Assembly (NCBI GenBank): GCA_012839395.1
Contig: DUNJ01000027.1
Coordinates: 1 to 9,519 of the forward strand
Direction of reading: 5' to 3'
Length of the DNA stretch: 9,519 bases
From: Tepidimicrobium sp.
Lineage (GTDB): Bacteria > Bacillota > Clostridia > Tissierellales > Tepidimicrobiaceae
The position numbers and the translations under genes were made by a program. Below, piece after piece: positions 1 through 6,544 of this stretch (position 1 is the first letter of the stretch; the number at the start of each line of letters is the position of its first letter). The notes beneath the pieces were generated by a model. The model saw only the letters and a list, made by a program, of their open reading frames with translations. It was not told the DNA's origin and searched no databases.

Positions 1-259
1 AATAGGTGGAGCTGAAGCTGAAGCAGCTGGATTAGCAGCTGAAACAGTTACAGCAGGAGACCCAACTTTTGCAGGTCCATTAGCAGGAGTCCAGTTAGGA
101 CTTAGAGTTTATCATCCGGTAGAGCCAGAGTTTAAGGAAGCAGTAGATGCAGATGTATATGATGAACAAATAGGTATGATGGAAATGGTTCTAGATGTTG
201 ATGAAATCATAGAGGAAGTAAAAGCAATAAGAGATGAACATTGTAAATTTAATGATTAA
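1..259 (+). CDS. grdE: Glycine/sarcosine reductase protein B, proprotein subunit GrdE-type, 3' end only
   Basis: This is an open frame from base 2 to a TAA at 257-259 (85 codons visible); the start lies outside the window. The visible tail, with stretches such as AGDPTFAGPLAGVQLGLRVY and a QIGMMEMVLDV-type end, resembles the C-terminus of GrdE/GrdG proteins. In that family the proprotein is cleaved at an internal cysteine. This gives a pyruvoyl-bearing subunit that is thought to bind the substrate amine as a Schiff base; the cleavage site is not in view. The gene lies 32 nt upstream of grdB, as expected for two subunits of one protein B. grdE (glycine), grdG (sarcosine) and grdI (betaine) cannot be told apart from this tail, and the missing grdA between it and grdB keeps sarcosine reductase open. 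The family call is firm; the exact symbol is provisional. Confidence 0.8.
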   Translation, partial: IGGAEAEAAGLAAETVTAGDPTFAGPLAGVQLGLRVYHPVEPEFKEAVDADVYDEQIGMMEMVLDVDEIIEEVKAIRDEHCKFND

Positions 260-291
260 TTCCCTACGAAAAAAGGAAAGGGGGGGAACTA

Positions 292-1602
292 ATGGGGAAA
301 ATTAAGGTTGTCCATTATATAAATCAATTCTTTGCTGGAGTTGGTGGAGAAGAAAAGGCGGACTTCGAACCGGAGGTTAGAGAAGAAGTGGTTGGGCCAG
401 GGATGGCCCTAAATGCTGGATTTAAAGGCGAGGCCGAAATAGTGGCTACTGTCATATGTGGCGATAGTTATTTTGGTGAAAACATGGAAGAAGCTAAGGC
501 TAGAATACTCGATATGGTTAAGGAATACAATCCAGACCTATTTATAGCAGGTCCAGCATTTAACGCGGGTAGATACGGAGTTGCATGCGGTACAATTACA
601 GAAGCAGTGCAGAATGAATTGGGAATTCCAGCTATAACAGGAATGTATGTGGAGAATCCTGGGGCAGATATGTTTAAAAAAGACGTATATATAATCTCGA
701 CTAGGGATTCTGCCGCAGGCATGAGGGATGCAATTGGGAAAATGGCTCCATTGGCATTAAAGGTTGCTAAAGGCGAAGAAATAGGATCCCCAGATGAGGA
801 AGGCTATATTCCAAGGGGAATCAGAAAGAATTTCTTTACCGATAAGAGGGGTTCGCAAAGGGCCGTTGAAATGCTCCTTAAGAAGATTAGAGGCGAAGAA
901 TTTGAAACCGAATTCGAAATGCCAGATTTCGATAGGGTTGAACCTGGGAAAGCGATTGAGGACATGTCAAAGGCTACAATTGCAATAGTAACATCCGGCG
1001 GTATAGTGCCTGCAGGTAACCCAGATCATATCGAATCATCTTCAGCTTCCAAATATGGTAAGTATGACATAGATGGTGTAGATGACCTGGTGGAAGGGGA
1101 ATGGGAGACTGCCCACGGTGGCCATGATCCAGTTTATGCTAATCTAGATGCAGATAGAGTTATTCCAGTAGATACCTTAAGACAATTAGAAAAAGAGGGC
1201 AAAATAGGTAAACTTCATAGATACTACTATAGTACTGTAGGAAATGGTACAGCTGTAGCAAGTGCTAAGGCCTTTGCTTCGGAGTTTAGCAAGGAGCTAG
1301 TAGAAGATGGAGTAGATGCAGTTATATTGACCTCTACCTGAGGTACCTGTACACGTTGCGGTGCAACTATGGTAAAAGAAATAGAAAGAACCGGAATACC
1401 AGTAGTTCATATGTGTACAGTGGTTCCGATCTCATTGACGGTTGGAGCCAATAGAATAGTACCAACAGTTGCCATACCTCATCCATTAGGAGATCCAAGC
1501 TTGGATCTAGAGGAGGAAAAGGCTTTAAGAAGGAAATTGGTTGAAAAAGCATTAGATGCTCTATCAACTGAAGTTGAAGAACAGACCGTATTTGAAGATT
1601 AA
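292..1602 (+). CDS. grdB: Selenoprotein B subunit GrdB-type of glycine (or sarcosine) reductase, with in-frame UGA-Sec
   Basis: Read through a TGA at 1339-1341, this frame gives 436 residues, the usual GrdB/GrdF length. An apparent stop there splits the gene into 349 codons plus an in-frame tail. The tail continues the family without a gap, so the TGA is read as selenocysteine 350 in the motif U350-G-T-C353-T-R-C356. That is the UxxCxxC redox site known for this family. Conserved blocks include FNAGRYGVACG, VTSGGIVP, ESSSASKYGKY and VGNGTAVAS. Within protein B this subunit reductively cleaves the C-N bond of the substrate bound to the pyruvoyl subunit and passes a carboxymethyl group to the selenocysteine of GrdA. 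It is cytoplasmic. A purine-rich Shine-Dalgarno ending in seven G lies at 273-286. The symbol could equally be grdF (sarcosine); betaine-type grdH looks less likely. Expression needs selA/B/C/D elsewhere in the genome. Confidence 0.92.
1339..1374 (+). promoter_or_regulatory. Selenocysteine UGA codon with candidate bacterial SECIS hairpin
   Basis: The TGA at 1339-1341 is followed by a perfect 5-bp hairpin, GTTGC (1355-1359), loop GGT, GCAAC (1363-1367). A lower stem pairs TACC (1344-1347) with GGTA (1371-1374). The loop guanines lie 19-20 nt after the UGA. This fits the described bacterial SECIS layout: a small apical stem-loop, G in the first loop positions, roughly 16-37 nt from the UGA. The element would recruit SelB with Sec-tRNA. 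The hairpin is seen directly; its role is inferred from position and from the selenoprotein family. Confidence 0.75.
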
Positions 1603-1611
1603 TAGGTATAA

Positions 1612-1647
1612 ATTTTAAATGGGTGATGAAAATCACCCATTTAAAAT
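1612..1647 (+). other. Long perfect hairpin with GAAA tetraloop between grdB and grdC
   Basis: The arms at 1612-1627 and 1632-1647 are perfectly complementary over 16 bp. They enclose the loop GAAA (1628-1631), a GNRA-type tetraloop. It begins nine bases after the grdB stop. No T-run follows on the + strand, nor on the - strand side, so it is not an ordinary Rho-independent terminator. Possible roles are protection of the upstream mRNA end after processing, partial attenuation that sets protein B to protein C ratios, or a protein-binding site. The structure is certain; the function is not known. Confidence 0.7.
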
Positions 1648-1696
1648 CAAAATATATGGGTGGATGTAATTAGATATAATTTTTGGGGGTGTAAGT

Positions 1697-3235
1697 ATGA
1701 ATTATTCTGTGGTAAAAGGAACTAGTTATGTTTTAGTACATGCTGAGGATATGGTTATTCATAATGGAACCACTCAATCTACAGAAAGAGTAGTGAATCC
1801 GGATTCAGAATATTTAAAAAAGTTGCCAAACCATTTACGTAGTTTTGATGAGGCGGTAAACTATATACCAAACCAGGTTTATATCGGGAATATGAGACCA
1901 GAAGATCTGGAAAACTATGAACAACCGTGGTACGATAAGCTTCTAGAAGATGCTTCTAGAGATGGTAAGTTTGGTGAAATAATGCCGGAAGATGAATTTA
2001 TCGGATTGGTAAAGATAGCAGATGCATTTGATCTAGTGAAGTTAACGGAAGAGTTTACGGAAAGTGTAAGGGCCAAGTTAGAAGAGCATCCTTTGATTAA
2101 CGATGAGCTATTAGCTAGACTTAAAAAAGGTGATGAACTAGTAGATATTGAAAAATTAATCGATGAACAAGGTGCAGAGGCTATATACTATGAAAATGAA
2201 ATGGTAGGTTGTGTAAAGAGGGGCCACGATGTAGATGTAAACTTATCTGCTCATGTATTATTCGAAAATCTTGTATGTAAGGCATCTGGAATTTTAGCTG
2301 GTCTAAATCTAATAGCTAAAAACGACTTCAATCCCGATGATGTAGATTATATAATTGAGTGCTCCGAGGAAGCTTGTGGAGATATGAACCAAAGGGGTGG
2401 AGGAAATTTTGCAAAATCTATTGCTGAATTGGCTGGATTTAAAAATGCAACTGGATCCGATACAAGGGGCTTCTGTGCTGCACCAGCTCATGCTATGGTT
2501 TTAGCCGCATCATTGGTACAGGCAGGAACCTTTAAAAATGTAGTGGTAATATCTGGTGGTTCAACGGCTAAACTTGGAATGAATGGTAAGAATCATGTTG
2601 GTAAAGGTATGCCAATACTTGAAGACGTAGTAGGTGGATTTGCAGTTCTCATATCTGAAAACGATGGAGTAAATCCGGTATTAAGAACTGATTTAGTGGG
2701 AAGGCACAGTGTAGGTACAGGTTCTTCACCACAGGCGGTAATGAGCGCGTTAGTAACTGAACCGTTAGATAGAGGGGATTTAAAGATTACAGATATAGAT
2801 AAATATTCAGTAGAGATGCAGAACCCAGATGTAACTAAGCCAGCTGGAGCCGGGGATGTGCCAGCAGCTAATTATAAGATGATCGGTGCATTGGGAGTAA
2901 TGAGAAAAGATTTAGAGAGAGCTGAAATGAATGACTTTATAAAACAACATGGCATGCAGGGATGGGCTCCAACTCAAGGGCATATTCCATCAGGAGTACC
3001 CTATCTAGGATTTGCTAGAGAAGATATATTGGAAGGTAAGATTAAGAATGCAATGATAGTAGGTAAGGGTAGCTTATTCTTAGGAAGAATGACCAATCTA
3101 TTTGATGGTATATCTATAGTAGTAGAAAAGAACCCAGGAAAAGCAGAAGAGGAAAAAGGGGTATCTGAAGAAGAGGTTAGAAAACTTGTAGCTGAGTCCA
3201 TGAGAGAATTTGCTTCTCATCTACTTCAGGATTAG
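1697..3235 (+). CDS. grdC: Glycine reductase complex protein C, large subunit GrdC
   Basis: 512 residues, the expected length for GrdC (about 57 kDa). With GrdD it forms protein C. This takes the acetyl group from carboxymethyl-selenoprotein A as a thioester and releases acetyl phosphate, which acetate kinase uses to make ATP. The fold resembles beta-ketoacyl-ACP synthase III/thiolase. A GFCAAPAHAM block places a cysteine at 260 in the nucleophile position. Further on are GH at His429 (TQGHIPSG) and Asn467 (MTNLFDG), which could complete a Cys-His-Asn triad; that triad is my inference. The C-terminal ~35 residues are charged, Glu/Lys-rich and probably a flexible tail. The start ATG has GGGGGTG at 1685-1691 five bases upstream. 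The gene is 94 bp after grdB, past a strong hairpin. The stop overlaps the grdD ribosome site. Confidence 0.93.
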   Translation: MNYSVVKGTSYVLVHAEDMVIHNGTTQSTERVVNPDSEYLKKLPNHLRSFDEAVNYIPNQVYIGNMRPEDLENYEQPWYDKLLEDASRDGKFGEIMPEDEFIGLVKIADAFDLVKLTEEFTESVRAKLEEHPLINDELLARLKKGDELVDIEKLIDEQGAEAIYYENEMVGCVKRGHDVDVNLSAHVLFENLVCKASGILAGLNLIAKNDFNPDDVDYIIECSEEACGDMNQRGGGNFAKSIAELAGFKNATGSDTRGFCAAPAHAMVLAASLVQAGTFKNVVVISGGSTAKLGMNGKNHVGKGMPILEDVVGGFAVLISENDGVNPVLRTDLVGRHSVGTGSSPQAVMSALVTEPLDRGDLKITDIDKYSVEMQNPDVTKPAGAGDVPAANYKMIGALGVMRKDLERAEMNDFIKQHGMQGWAPTQGHIPSGVPYLGFAREDILEGKIKNAMIVGKGSLFLGRMTNLFDGISIVVEKNPGKAEEEKGVSEEEVRKLVAESMREFASHLLQD

Positions 3236-3240
3236 AGGTG
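3234..3240 (+). promoter_or_regulatory. Shine-Dalgarno of grdD overlapping the grdC stop
   Basis: AGAGGTG overlaps the last two bases of the grdC TAG (3233-3235) and lies five bases before the ATG at 3246. It fixes the grdD start at 3246 rather than the upstream in-frame ATG at 3210, which lies inside grdC and has no ribosome site. The overlap suggests translational coupling, suited to equal amounts of the two protein C subunits. Confidence 0.75.
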
Positions 3241-3245
3241 ATAAA

Positions 3246-4421
3246 ATGGCAGAGAATAATGTTAAAAATATGATCGGAAAGGTCTTTAACGACATTGCAG
3301 ATGCAATAGAAACCGGTCAATTTGGGGAAAAGGTTAGAGTAGGAATAACCACTTTGGGTAGTGAGCATGGAGTAGATAATCTGATAAAGGGTGCAGAGCT
3401 AGCGCAAGAAAAGGATTCATCTATAGAAGTTGTATTGATCGGCCCTGAAGTGGATTCTGAATTGACCCAGGTTGTTGTTGAAACTGAAGATGAAGGCTAT
3501 AGGAAGATGGAAGAAATGTTGGACAATGGTGAAATTGGCGCTTGTGTAACCATGCACTATAATTTCCCCATAGGTGTTTCCACTGTAGGAAGGGTTGTTA
3601 CACCTGGTGTGGGTAAGGAAATGTTGATAGCCACTACTACGGGAACATCCGCATCTCATAGGACAGAGGCCATGGTTATAAATGGCATAAATGGTATAAT
3701 AGCTGCAAAAGCCATGGGAATTGAAAATCCAACGGTTGGGATATTGAATGTAGACAGTGCAAGGCCGGTGGAAAGGGCCTTTAATGAGCTAAATGCAAAT
3801 GGATATGAAATAAATCTTACGGAGTCCATAAGAGCCGATGGTGGCAGTGTTATGAGGGGGAATGATTTACTGGTAGGTACGCCAGATGTAATGGTAACAG
3901 ATACCCTTACAGGAAACATTCTAATGAAGGTATTTTCCTCATATACAACTGGCGGAAGCTATGAAGCGCAAGGATATGGATATGGACCTGGAATCGGTGA
4001 AGGGTATGATAGGACGGTCTTAATTCTCTCCAGAGCTTCTGGAATACCGGTTGTCGCAAATGCTATCAGCTACGGTGCAAGTTTGGTAAAAGGTAATATT
4101 CAGGATATAACCAAGGCGGAGTTTGAGAAGGCAAACAAGGCAGGGCTTAAAGATATATTAGAAGGGTTGACCAAGGATACTAGGAAGGCAGAAGATGAAG
4201 AAGAAGTAGAGGCACCACCAAAAGAAACTGTGACGGGCACGATCTCGGGTATAGATATCATGGATTTAGAAGATGCTGTAAGAGCTCTCTGGAAAGAGGG
4301 AATTTATGCTGAATCCGGTATGGGATGCACAGGGCCGATAGTGATGGTAAATGAAGAGAAGATAGACAATGCTATAAAAATATTATCAGAGGCTGGATAT
4401 GCGGCTGGTGAAGGTGAGTAA
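3246..4421 (+). CDS. grdD: Glycine reductase complex protein C, small subunit GrdD
   Basis: 391 residues from the ATG at 3246, close to the usual GrdD length (about 48 kDa as named in the literature). GrdD is the acyl-transfer subunit of protein C and belongs to the PlsX-like phosphate-acyltransferase group. Cys100 (GACVTMHYN) and Cys361 (GMGCTGP) match the two cysteines I recall from the Eubacterium acidaminophilum enzyme, Cys98 and Cys359, with a constant offset of two. Cys359 is the acetyl acceptor there. The body (about 1-310) is followed by an acidic, proline-containing linker (about 313-327) and a ~60-residue C-terminal module that carries Cys361. A longer frame from 3210 is rejected on ribosome-site grounds. 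grdC and grdD are ten bases apart. A strong terminator follows directly. Confidence 0.93.
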   Translation: MAENNVKNMIGKVFNDIADAIETGQFGEKVRVGITTLGSEHGVDNLIKGAELAQEKDSSIEVVLIGPEVDSELTQVVVETEDEGYRKMEEMLDNGEIGACVTMHYNFPIGVSTVGRVVTPGVGKEMLIATTTGTSASHRTEAMVINGINGIIAAKAMGIENPTVGILNVDSARPVERAFNELNANGYEINLTESIRADGGSVMRGNDLLVGTPDVMVTDTLTGNILMKVFSSYTTGGSYEAQGYGYGPGIGEGYDRTVLILSRASGIPVVANAISYGASLVKGNIQDITKAEFEKANKAGLKDILEGLTKDTRKAEDEEEVEAPPKETVTGTISGIDIMDLEDAVRALWKEGIYAESGMGCTGPIVMVNEEKIDNAIKILSEAGYAAGEGE

Positions 4422-4424
4422 TTT

Positions 4425-4463
4425 AAAAACACTCTAAGACTTTGAAAGTCTTGGGGTGTTTTT
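4425..4463 (+). terminator. Rho-independent terminator of the grd operon
   Basis: Arms 4425-4443 and 4445-4463 pair over their whole length with two G-U wobbles near 4433 and 4435; the top bases form the loop. The 3' arm ends in five T, and the 5' arm starts with five A, so it may also work on the opposite strand. It starts four bases after the grdD stop, which marks the end of the reductase unit. Confidence 0.88.
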
Positions 4464-4471
4464 ACTATAAT
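4442..4471 (+). promoter_or_regulatory. Sigma-A promoter of cdd, overlapping the grd terminator
   Basis: TTGAAA (4442-4447, 5/6 to consensus) and TATAAT (4466-4471, 6/6) are 18 bp apart. The predicted start is near 4478, leaving a leader of about 30 nt before the cdd GTG at 4510. The -35 lies in the apical part of the grdD terminator hairpin, so the same bases serve two signals. Confidence 0.65.
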
Positions 4472-4497
4472 ATATATGAAAATATAAAGTTTGTATG

Positions 4498-4505
4498 AGA
4501 GGTGG
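4498..4505 (+). promoter_or_regulatory. Shine-Dalgarno deciding the GTG start of cdd
   Basis: AGAGGTGG stands four bases before GTG 4510. The in-frame ATG at 4495 lies upstream of this site and has no ribosome site of its own, so the GTG is the better start. A protein beginning M-D-R-D-Q-L-I also matches the N-terminus of Bacillus Cdd (M-N-R-Q-E-L-I, from memory). Confidence 0.7.
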
Positions 4506-4509
4506 CGTT

Positions 4510-4899
4510 GTGGATAGGGATCAACTGATTAAAAAAGCATTGGAGGCGAGGCAAAGATCCTACTCCCCTTATTCTAAATTTAGAGTGGGTGCTGCCCTAT
4601 TGACGGAAGATGGAAGGATATTTACGGGATGCAATATAGAAAATGCAGCGTATTCTCCATCCATATGTGCAGAAAGAACAGCCATATTCAAGGCCGTATC
4701 TGAAGGATATACTGCGATTAGGGCTATAGTTATTGTAGGCGATTCGGATTATACATATCCTTGTGGGGTATGTAGGCAAGTTATTAGAGAATTTGGGAAG
4801 GAAACCATTATAATAATTGCTAATTCAGAAGATGATTACAGAGAATATAAATTGAAGGATCTACTACCTAATAGTTTCGGGCCGGAAGATTTAGAATAA
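4510..4899 (+). CDS. cdd: Cytidine deaminase
   Basis: 129 residues, a normal size for the homotetrameric zinc-dependent deaminase that converts cytidine and deoxycytidine to uridine and deoxyuridine in pyrimidine salvage. The zinc site is complete: Cys53-Ala-Glu55 (CAERTA, with Glu55 the proton shuttle) and Cys85-Gly-Val-Cys88 (PCGVCRQ). The nucleoside-binding GCNIENAAYS block lies just before it. YSPYSKFRVGAALL near the start is the usual N-terminal signature. The GTG start is chosen from the ribosome site at 4498-4505; with it, Cys53 and Glu55 fall at the same numbers as in Bacillus subtilis Cdd. The gene has its own promoter and terminator, so it appears monocistronic. In many Firmicutes cdd sits near era/dgk; here it stands between grd and rpoN with no obvious metabolic link. 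Confidence 0.95.
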   Translation: MDRDQLIKKALEARQRSYSPYSKFRVGAALLTEDGRIFTGCNIENAAYSPSICAERTAIFKAVSEGYTAIRAIVIVGDSDYTYPCGVCRQVIREFGKETIIIIANSEDDYREYKLKDLLPNSFGPEDLE

Positions 4900-4903
4900 T
4901 AAC

Positions 4904-4935
4904 AATAGCCTAGGAATCAATCTAGGCTATTATTT
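4904..4935 (+). terminator. Probable Rho-independent terminator after cdd
   Basis: AATAGCCTAG (4904-4913) pairs perfectly with CTAGGCTATT (4922-4931) around an eight-base loop. It is followed by ATTTTG, a short and imperfect T-rich tail. It starts four bases after the cdd stop and lies before the rpoN promoter. Confidence 0.75.
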
Positions 4936-4977
4936 TGTTATAAAAGAAATGGAACTTTTGTCGAAAGTAGAATAGTT

Positions 4978-5006
4978 TTGTAACTGATCAAATATTTTGG
5001 TATAAT
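4978..5006 (+). promoter_or_regulatory. Extended -10 sigma-A promoter of rpoN
   Basis: TTGTAA (4978-4983, 4/6) and a perfect TATAAT (5001-5006) are 17 bp apart, with TGG directly before the -10 (extended -10 TGn). The predicted start is near 5013, giving a leader of about 50 nt before the ATG at 5065. Confidence 0.65.
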
Positions 5007-5064
5007 AATAGTAGGAACCTAATAGATATTCATCAATGGAACTATTTAAATGGGAGTGATCTTA

Positions 5065-6444
5065 ATGCAATTGGGATATAATTTAACCTTAGAACAAACC
5101 CAAAAATTAGTTATGACACCAGAATTAAGACAAGCTATCCAATTACTCCAATTTACCAATCAGGAATTGAACCAATATTTAAAGAAGGAGATACAAGAAA
5201 ATCCAATGTTGGACATGTCGAGCATAGAGGAAAAGCATGAGGATATAGATGAGTTGGACAGGAGAAGAGAGGAAATAGATTGGAACGAATATATGGATCA
5301 ATACGAGGACACAGGCTATAGACCTCAGAGAGATAGAAATGAAGAGGAATATAATTATGAAAACTTTATCACTGAATCCCAGTCCTTGAAAGAATATCTA
5401 CTGTTTCAACTAAATGTTTTAGAGATGAAGGATTTTGATAGAAGAATTGGAAATATATTGATAGAGAATATAGATGAAAACGGCTACTTAATGGGGGAAT
5501 TGGATCAGATCGCATCGGATTTAGGGGTTGAAGCTAAGGAAGCTGAAAACGTTTTACGCATTATACAGACATTTGAACCCATAGGAGTAGGAGCAAGGGA
5601 TTTAAAGGAATGCCTGTTAATTCAGGTAAAGGCTTATGGGAATACAAATCCTAATATGGAACTACTCATAGATGAATATCTAGAGGATATAGGAAATAAT
5701 AGGCTTGTTAAGATATCCAAGGAATTGGATATAGAGCTTAAAGAGGTACAATTCCTTTGTGATTATATAAAAACATTGGAACCAAAGCCGGGGAGGGCTT
5801 ATAGCGCTAACTTGGGGGATATAAAATATATCATTCCAGATGCGACTATTGAATTTGTAGATGGGGAATATATAATTTTGTTAAACGATGTAACAGGACC
5901 GAGACTCAATATAAATAGTTTCTATAGAAATTTAATAAGGCAAAAAGGGAATTCCGATGCTGCAAAGTATTTAACGGAGAAGCTCAATTCAGCTATGTGG
6001 ATAATTAGAAGTATAGAACAGCGAAGACAGACCATATACAGTGTAATAGAGTCTATATTAAAGTTTCAAAGGGACTTTTTTGAAAAGGGGGAGATAGGAC
6101 TAAAACCCTTAACCCTAAGGGAAGTAGCGGAGGACATCGATATGCATGAGTCTACGGTAAGCAGGGCAACCAATGGAAAATATGTTCAAACTCCTAGGGG
6201 ATTATATGAATTGAGATACTTTTTTACAAGTGGTGTATCAGGTAGTAAGGGTGGTATATCCTCTACCGGCATTAAAGCGCTTATTAAGAAATTAATAGAC
6301 GAAGAGGATAGTAAGAAGCCTTATAGCGATCAAAGGATAGCGGATATATTGAAGGAGAGGGGAATAAAGATCTCTAGGAGAACCGTTGCAAAATATAGAG
6401 ATGAATTGGAAATACCATCGTCTTCCATTAGGAGGAGATATTAG
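5065..6444 (+). CDS. rpoN: RNA polymerase sigma-54 factor RpoN/SigL
   Basis: 459 residues from the ATG at 5065. That start has GGGAGTGA (5052-5059) five bases upstream and gives the typical beginning M-Q-L-G-Y-N-L. The in-frame ATG at 5050 has no such site. Region I (about 1-45) is the Gln/Leu-rich activator-interacting segment (TPELRQAIQLLQFTNQEL). A charged, acidic region II follows (about 50-105). The core-binding region is roughly 110-290. A helix-turn-helix in the TLREVAEDIDMHESTVSRAT segment precedes YVQTPRGLYELRYFF. The RpoN box SRRTVAKYR is intact at 437-445. The protein binds -24/-12 promoters and needs AAA+ activators, which are not in this window. In Clostridia sigma-54 often drives amino-acid (Stickland) pathways, so its nearness to grd is suggestive only. 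rpoN directly before cggR-gap is, from memory, a recurrent clostridial order (e.g. Clostridioides difficile). Confidence 0.96.
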   Translation: MQLGYNLTLEQTQKLVMTPELRQAIQLLQFTNQELNQYLKKEIQENPMLDMSSIEEKHEDIDELDRRREEIDWNEYMDQYEDTGYRPQRDRNEEEYNYENFITESQSLKEYLLFQLNVLEMKDFDRRIGNILIENIDENGYLMGELDQIASDLGVEAKEAENVLRIIQTFEPIGVGARDLKECLLIQVKAYGNTNPNMELLIDEYLEDIGNNRLVKISKELDIELKEVQFLCDYIKTLEPKPGRAYSANLGDIKYIIPDATIEFVDGEYIILLNDVTGPRLNINSFYRNLIRQKGNSDAAKYLTEKLNSAMWIIRSIEQRRQTIYSVIESILKFQRDFFEKGEIGLKPLTLREVAEDIDMHESTVSRATNGKYVQTPRGLYELRYFFTSGVSGSKGGISSTGIKALIKKLIDEEDSKKPYSDQRIADILKERGIKISRRTVAKYRDELEIPSSSIRRRY

Positions 6445-6463
6445 CAGCCCTGTTCGGGCTGTT
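6443..6463 (+). terminator. Weak hairpin over the rpoN stop codon
   Basis: AGCAGCCC (6443-6450) pairs with GGGCTGTT (6456-6463), with one G-U, around a five-base loop. The stem is GC-rich but is followed by TAATAATTATG rather than a T-run. It may end or stabilise the rpoN message; as an intrinsic terminator it is weak. Confidence 0.4.
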
Positions 6464-6475
6464 AATAATTATGAC

Positions 6476-6504
6476 TTGCAAAAAAAATGCTAATGGATTA
6501 TAAT
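6476..6504 (+). promoter_or_regulatory. Sigma-A promoter of the cggR-gap-pgk operon
   Basis: TTGCAA (6476-6481, 4/6) and TATAAT (6499-6504, 6/6) are exactly 17 bp apart. The predicted start near 6511 gives a leader of about 135 nt before cggR. The candidate CggR operator lies 35-70 nt downstream of that start, which suits repression by blocking elongating polymerase. Confidence 0.65.
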
Positions 6505-6544
6505 GAATACGTAAATAGTTCTCTCCCTATTTTTTTGCTTGGGG

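Noticed and set aside
468..722. Minus-strand ORFs across the window (for example 468-722, 3656-3919, 6741-7109)
   Set aside because: They lie opposite well-supported conserved genes, show no recognisable domain and lack ribosome sites; they are shadows of the + strand codons.
752..769. TTGGCA...TTGCT resembling a sigma-54 -24/-12 promoter
   Set aside because: The GG-to-GC spacing is 11 instead of 10, and it lies inside grdB coding sequence with no gene start downstream.
794..988. Small + strand ORF inside grdB
   Set aside because: It is an out-of-frame reading of conserved grdB codons, with no independent start signals.
1369..1602. Apparent separate 77-residue gene downstream of grdB
   Set aside because: It is in frame with grdB, has no ribosome site, and is the conserved C-terminus after the selenocysteine codon.
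1675..1680. TATAAT just before grdC as a promoter
   Set aside because: There is no credible -35 at 16-18 bp, and a start near 1687 would leave a leader of only about ten bases cutting into the ribosome site.
6503..6517. cre-like site (CcpA) over the cggR transcription start
   Set aside because: It has the central CG, but two fixed positions of the recalled consensus are wrong; in AT-rich DNA this is weak evidence.
6531..6537. T7 tract in the cggR leader as an attenuator terminator
   Set aside because: No stable stem precedes it.
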